Below, piece after piece: positions 13,998 to 17,082 of a DNA stretch of 17,082 bases (its first letter is position 1; the number at the start of each line of letters is the position of its first letter). The position numbers were made by a program, and so were the translations under genes. Source of the DNA: an uncultured Ruminococcus sp. (GTDB lineage: Bacteria > Bacillota > Clostridia > Oscillospirales > CAG-272); contig CADAXH010000041.1 of NCBI GenBank assembly GCA_902791785.1, forward strand, positions 1-17,082, given 5' to 3'. The notes below the pieces were generated by a model that had not been told where the DNA came from, made no database searches, and was given only the letters and a program-made list of their open reading frames with translations.

Positions 13998-14690
13998 TCA
14001 AATACCCCTTAGGGATACCTTAGGAACGTTGTTTTTTACTATATTAAGGAAGTTCTGATACTCTTCATAGCTGACTCCCTCCATCGTAGGATCAATGAGA
14101 TCTCCGGAGTTTTTAAATGCCTGAATGAAATACTTTTCTTCTCCTTTTATCCATTCGCTGATTTTCAGCATATCGTCTGCAGTGTGGAACTGCTTCACTA
14201 TTGTTGTCCTGAATTCAAAATCCGTTTTGTTCTGCATAAGAAGTTCGACGGACTTTTCCACTTTTTCCATAAACCTGTCGTCTATTCCTGACGTAACAGC
14301 GTATTTTTCCTTTGAATTCTTTATATCCATTGCTATATAATCTGCCAGGTTGTTGTCAATTATCTCACTGAGCATGTCAGGATTCGTCCCATTTGAATCC
14401 AGCTTCACAGCGTAACCGATTTCTTTAATTTTTGCCATGAAATCCGGAAGGTCTTTATTCAGTGTCGGCTCTCCTCCGGTTATGGCAACTCCGTCGAGGA
14501 GTCCTTTTCTTCTCTTCAGAAAGTCAAAGAATTCATCCTCCGGTATTCTTCCGGCTTCCTCAGGTCTTTCCACAAGAATAGAATTGTGGCAGAAAGGACA
14601 TCTGAAGTTGCAGCCTGCAAAGAAAACAGTGCATGCCGTTCTACCCGGAAAATCCAGCAGTGTTAGTTTTTGTACACCTGAAATAACCAT
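13998..14690 (-). CDS. nrdG: Anaerobic ribonucleotide reductase activating protein (radical SAM)
   Basis: A 230-residue radical SAM enzyme that generates the glycyl radical on NrdD. The 4Fe-4S cluster motif CxxxCxxC is CNFRCPFC (C27, C31, C34). The N-terminus MVISGVQKLTLLDFPGRTAC and the SAM-binding AITGGEPTL are typical of the longer NrdG2-type activases (about 230 residues, against 154 in E. coli). AGGTGA (14695-14700) four bases ahead of the ATG at 14690 sets the start; an in-frame ATG at 14747 has no ribosome binding site and would add 19 residues unlike the family. It lies 251 bases upstream of nrdD on the same strand, with a terminator and a promoter in between. Confidence 0.92.
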   Translation of the reverse strand: MVISGVQKLTLLDFPGRTACTVFFAGCNFRCPFCHNSILVERPEEAGRIPEDEFFDFLKRRKGLLDGVAITGGEPTLNKDLPDFMAKIKEIGYAVKLDSNGTNPDMLSEIIDNNLADYIAMDIKNSKEKYAVTSGIDDRFMEKVEKSVELLMQNKTDFEFRTTIVKQFHTADDMLKISEWIKGEEKYFIQAFKNSGDLIDPTMEGVSYEEYQNFLNIVKNNVPKVSLRGI

Positions 14691-14694
14691 TTTG

Positions 14695-14700
14695 TCACCT
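14695..14700 (-). promoter_or_regulatory. Ribosome binding site that fixes the nrdG start
   Basis: AGGTGA on the minus strand, four bases ahead of the ATG at 14690. It lies inside the longer reading frame beginning at 14747 and decides against that start. Confidence 0.65.
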
Positions 14701-14712
14701 ACTTTCAAGGTA

Positions 14713-14741
14713 ATCTTAGCACATGGACAGGGTGAATACAA
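14713..14741 (-). promoter_or_regulatory. Possible promoter of nrdG
   Basis: On the minus strand: TTGTAT (14736-14741), a 17-bp spacer, and TAAGAT (14713-14718) preceded by an extended -10 TG. Both hexamers are only four-of-six matches. No NrdR-like box is visible near it. Confidence 0.35.
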
Positions 14742-14764
14742 CTCCATTTGATAAGTCCCGCCAC

Positions 14765-14792
14765 TTGATTTTCCCGAGTAATTTGGTATAAT
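14765..14792 (+). promoter_or_regulatory. Promoter of the cysteine-cluster protein gene
   Basis: TTGATT (14765-14770), a 16-bp spacer, and consensus TATAAT (14787-14792) with an extended -10 TG. It lies 35 bases ahead of the ATG at 14828. Confidence 0.7.
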
Positions 14793-14827
14793 TGAAACGT
14801 AGCTAATATTTTATGGAGGTAAAATAT

Positions 14828-15265
14828 ATGAGAGGATTACTTATCGCAGCAGCTGCTGCTCTGGCACTCACCCCGTTCAAATCAACAAAAGACGAGGAAA
14901 ACAACAAAACCGAGTATCGTTCATTGCTTTTCAGATACACATTCAAAAAGACCGCAAATGAAGACGGAACAGAAAAGAAAACATTCAATGCTGAATTCGC
15001 AGGATTCCCGACCAAAGAAGATCTGAACGATCTTAAAACAAATGTAAGCAAAACCGTTCAGGAAGGCGTAAACAGTGTTAAAAAGGCATTCGGAAAAGAC
15101 GAATGCTGCTGCAAAAAAGAAGGCTGTTGCTGCAACGAAGAAGACAGTGAATGCTGCTGCAACGACGAAAGTGAAGATCAGAACTGCTGCTGCAAGCAAG
15201 AAGAAAACACCTGCTGCCATTCTGAAGAAGCACCTGAAACATCCGAAGAAGAAAAAGCCGAATAA
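14828..15265 (+). CDS. Small protein with C-terminal cysteine-cluster tail
   Basis: A 145-residue protein that I do not recognise. Residues 4-17 are a short hydrophobic stretch (LLIAAAAALALTPF) that could be a membrane or signal segment. Residues 20-90 are hydrophilic, with a beta-prone RSLLFRYTFKK and a helical KEDLNDLKTNVSKTV. From residue 93 the chain has 14 cysteines in clusters: CCC at 93-95, 100-102, 109-111 and 120-122, and CC at 129-130, embedded in Glu/Asp/Asn/Lys. The last 15 residues are acidic. Cysteine density of this kind suggests metal or cluster binding, as in metallothioneins, but no family match is claimed. GGAGG (14815-14819) eight bases ahead of the ATG sets the start. The base composition of the tail is TGC-rich but stays in one clean frame to the TAA. 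Confidence 0.8.
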   Translation: MRGLLIAAAAALALTPFKSTKDEENNKTEYRSLLFRYTFKKTANEDGTEKKTFNAEFAGFPTKEDLNDLKTNVSKTVQEGVNSVKKAFGKDECCCKKEGCCCNEEDSECCCNDESEDQNCCCKQEENTCCHSEEAPETSEEEKAE

Positions 15266-15269
15266 AAGC

Positions 15270-15294
15270 AATTCCCAGACACTCTCTGGGAATT
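15270..15294 (+). terminator. Hairpin between the cysteine-cluster gene and the PpiC gene
   Basis: A perfect 10-bp stem (AATTCCCAGA / TCTGGGAATT) with a 5-base loop. It is followed by CTAATTATT and not by a clean T run, so it may be a weak terminator or a transcript-stabilising structure that lets the next gene be read. Confidence 0.5.
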
Positions 15295-15321
15295 CTAATT
15301 ATTACGTAAGGAATATTCATT

Positions 15322-16806
15322 ATGTCTAAAAAACAAAAAAACAGAGCCCAGCAGGAAAAGATAAAAAGACGCGAAAAAGAACAACAGCTGTCTCTTCAGA
15401 AAAAGGAAAAGAGAAAAAAGACACTTAAGATTTCATTGATTGCATTTGCTGCTCTCTGCGTCGTTCTTGCAATAGCGGCAGTGATTGCCCTCATAATTGA
15501 CAGCTCAGGCATAAAACAGAGAAATCAGGTGTTCCTGAAAACAGATCACTTCTCTGTCAATGGCTCCATGATGTCATATTTCATATATGAGTCATACAAT
15601 TCGTTCAAGGAATATTATGGACAGTATCTTTCAACTTTCCTGAAACCTGAAGAAGACCTGAAAACTCAGAATTGCCCATACGCAACAGAAGAAATGGGAA
15701 CAGGCTCAAAAACCTGGTTTGACTACATGTGCCATGATGCCGAAACGTCTGCAACCACTCTGATTAAGGCATGTGAGCTCGCGGCACTGAATGGCATTTC
15801 TCTGAGCGAAGAGGACCTGAATGCAATCAATATCCGCGCGAAAGAGACGGATCTGTCCTCGGTCGGACACGGCGTGAACAGAAATGACGTGGCTGACTGT
15901 CTTAAGCTAAAAGTTCTGGCATACAAGTATATATCCACTCTGACAGATGACATCAGTGTCAGCGAGGAAGAAATCGACACATATTATTCAGAACACAGAG
16001 ATGCTTATGATGTACTTGAATATCTTTACGTAACATATTCATACACATCTGAAACCCGGGAAGCTATGAGCAAGAGAATCGAAACCCTCAGCGCATCCAA
16101 GAACAGAAATGAATTCATTACACGTCTCAGAAACTACTATTCTTCAGACAATGCCGAAGATATTGACAAGGCGCTTGAAAACAATGTTTTTTCAGTCACC
16201 AAAAGCAACAACAATCTGACGGAAGACATTGTTGAATGGCTGTTTTCAGCTAAACAATATGACTACAGGATTTTAGAGACGAAAGACTCAAACGACGAAA
16301 CCAAAGGCACATACACCCTCTACTTTGTTTCCTCTAAACCGACACCAGATGTTTCAGCCACAAAGAATGTGAGACATATTCTGTTCGATTCTTCAGAGTA
16401 TGGTTCTGCAGAAAATGCAGAGAAGATAGCCAGGTCAGTATATGACAAATTCAAATCAAATCCGACTGTAGGTTTCTTCAATGAACTGGTATGTGCGTAC
16501 TCTTCAGATCCCGGTTCCGTGGTCAATGGCGGCCTTTATTCCAACGTTAAAGAAAAAGCATTGGTTCAATCATTCAATGACTGGTCGTTTGACGAAGCAA
16601 GAAAGGTCGGGGACACGGATATCATTTCATCTTCATACGGATTCCATATAGTATATTTTGAAGGCGAAGGTCTGCCGTCATACAAGGGAGACATTTATTC
16701 GGTACTGTACAAAGAAAAATACGACACAAAACTCGAAGGAATTACAGATTCGGTTTCAGTTGAACGAAACAAAGAAGCACTTAACAGCATTAATGGCAAA
16801 TTCTAG
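15322..16806 (+). CDS. Membrane-anchored PpiC-type peptidyl-prolyl isomerase (PrsA/SurA-like foldase)
   Basis: A 494-residue protein. Residues 1-34 are strongly basic (MSKKQKNRAQQEKIKRREKE and on) and cytoplasmic; residues 36-60 form one membrane helix; the rest lies outside. The parvulin domain spans about 349-448: NVRHILFDSSEYGSAENAEK, then FFNELVCAYSSDPGSVVNGGL, then SSSYGFHIVYFEGEG. These are the conserved VRHIL, S.DPGS..NGG and GFHIV elements. The N-terminal half (65-345) is SurA/PrsA-like helical chaperone material. Instead of a lipobox the protein has an uncleaved N-terminal anchor, a common variant in clostridia. It should assist folding of exported proteins. AAGGA lies 9 bases ahead of the ATG. 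Confidence 0.88.
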   Translation: MSKKQKNRAQQEKIKRREKEQQLSLQKKEKRKKTLKISLIAFAALCVVLAIAAVIALIIDSSGIKQRNQVFLKTDHFSVNGSMMSYFIYESYNSFKEYYGQYLSTFLKPEEDLKTQNCPYATEEMGTGSKTWFDYMCHDAETSATTLIKACELAALNGISLSEEDLNAINIRAKETDLSSVGHGVNRNDVADCLKLKVLAYKYISTLTDDISVSEEEIDTYYSEHRDAYDVLEYLYVTYSYTSETREAMSKRIETLSASKNRNEFITRLRNYYSSDNAEDIDKALENNVFSVTKSNNNLTEDIVEWLFSAKQYDYRILETKDSNDETKGTYTLYFVSSKPTPDVSATKNVRHILFDSSEYGSAENAEKIARSVYDKFKSNPTVGFFNELVCAYSSDPGSVVNGGLYSNVKEKALVQSFNDWSFDEARKVGDTDIISSSYGFHIVYFEGEGLPSYKGDIYSVLYKEKYDTKLEGITDSVSVERNKEALNSINGKF

Positions 16807-16811
16807 ACAGA

Positions 16812-16835
16812 AGGTCCTGCGAAACCGCAGGACCT
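16812..16835. terminator. Terminator after the PpiC gene
   Basis: A perfect 10-bp stem (AGGTCCTGCG / CGCAGGACCT) with an AAAC loop, followed by CATTTTGTT. It separates two convergent genes and works best on the plus strand; the minus side has no T run. Confidence 0.7.
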
Positions 16836-16842
16836 CATTTTG

Positions 16843-17082
16843 TTATTTGCTGTTTTTGATTATTTCTTCATAAACCTTGTCTGAAGGCTCCTGTCCGACA
16901 GAAACTGCTTCTTCTACATTTCTTTTGGTCATTCCGCCCTCTTCAAGTTCAGCTCCGCTGTTTGTTGCCAGTACTTTTTTTCTTGATGTCTTAACAACTA
17001 CAAAGGCACCTGTTCCAATCATCAGAGCTGCAGAAACTGCAATGATCCAGACAAGCAAAGCAGAATTGTCTTTTGCTGAAAT
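16843..17082 (-). CDS. C-terminal part of a single-pass membrane or surface protein (5' end outside the window)
   Basis: Eighty residues stay open from the window edge to TAA at 16843-16845, so the apparent TTG start at 17058 is not needed. The visible part begins ISAKDNSALLVWIIAVSAALM, forming one membrane helix (about residues 8-30), then a basic stop-transfer patch (KTSRKK), then a 45-residue charged tail. The DNS-hydrophobic-RKK arrangement resembles the C-terminal anchor of Firmicute surface proteins, but here a tail follows the anchor. The large N-terminal part would be extracellular. The function is unknown. Confidence 0.65.
   Translation of the reverse strand: MSAKDNSALLVWIIAVSAALMIGTGAFVVVKTSRKKVLATNSGAELEEGGMTKRNVEEAVSVGQEPSDKVYEEIIKNSK

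Noticed and set aside
15075..15329. Lysine/alanine-rich protein in the +1 frame of the cysteine-cluster gene
   Set aside because: The AAA/AAG and GCA/GCT codons come from reading the TGC/GAA-rich tail in another frame. The cysteine frame has the promoter, ribosome binding site and a non-repetitive N-terminal part.

Overview
The window looks like chromosomal DNA from a strictly anaerobic, low-to-moderate GC Firmicute, most probably a gut-type clostridium. The grounds are GGAGG-type ribosome binding sites, compact sigma-A promoters, an oxygen-independent class III ribonucleotide reductase with its radical SAM activase, TrxB of a clostridial type, a PrsA/PpiC-like membrane foldase, and tRNA genes with encoded CCA ends. 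TGA ends at least two good genes (the KDPG aldolase and the acyltransferase-like gene), so the code is standard. This placement is inference from gene content; no 16S gene is present. No insertion sequence, prophage gene, CRISPR array or integrase is visible, and no stretch longer than 300 bases lacks a gene.

Layout. 1-1913 (+): the tail of an upstream gene and its terminator, then a FucI/AraA-fold sugar isomerase-like gene followed closely by a small lipoprotein gene. 1912-3418 (-): tRNA-Leu(CAA), a two-CxxC DUF6487-like protein and a GpsA-type glycerol-3-phosphate dehydrogenase. 3513-4949 (-): a membrane-anchored protein with seven exact 38-residue RCC1-like repeats. 5051-5200 (+): tRNA-Arg(ACG) with its own promoter and terminator. 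5204-8528 (-): a tightly spaced operon nadE - eda - kdgK - DUF1624/HGSNAT-like membrane protein. 8609-10462 (+): a one-pass membrane protein of unknown function, then a HipA-like kinase homologue without a HipB partner. 10464-14690 (-): nrdG, then nrdD and trxB. 14765-16835 (+): a protein with a cysteine-cluster tail, then a membrane-anchored PpiC-type peptidyl-prolyl isomerase. 16843-17082 (-): the 3' end of a single-pass membrane or surface protein.

The most coherent functional unit is the anaerobic dNTP block. NrdD carries a C-terminal glutaredoxin/NrdH-like domain (CPNC) fused after the glycyl-radical region. trxB starts 4 bases after its stop codon without a visible ribosome binding site. 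The promoter in front of nrdD is preceded by two NrdR-like boxes 42 bp apart. The simplest reading is a self-contained electron path, reductase to built-in redoxin to NrdD, under NrdR-type control. This TrxB lacks the canonical HRRxxxR NADPH-phosphate motif, which leaves its electron donor open.

The eda-kdgK pair completes the lower branch of hexuronate/2-keto-3-deoxygluconate breakdown (KDG to KDPG to pyruvate plus glyceraldehyde-3-phosphate), although no uronate isomerases, transporter or regulator are in view. The best candidates for something undescribed are the cysteine-cluster protein at 14828, the HipA-like protein with altered metal-binding residues, and the membrane-anchored 38-residue-repeat propeller.
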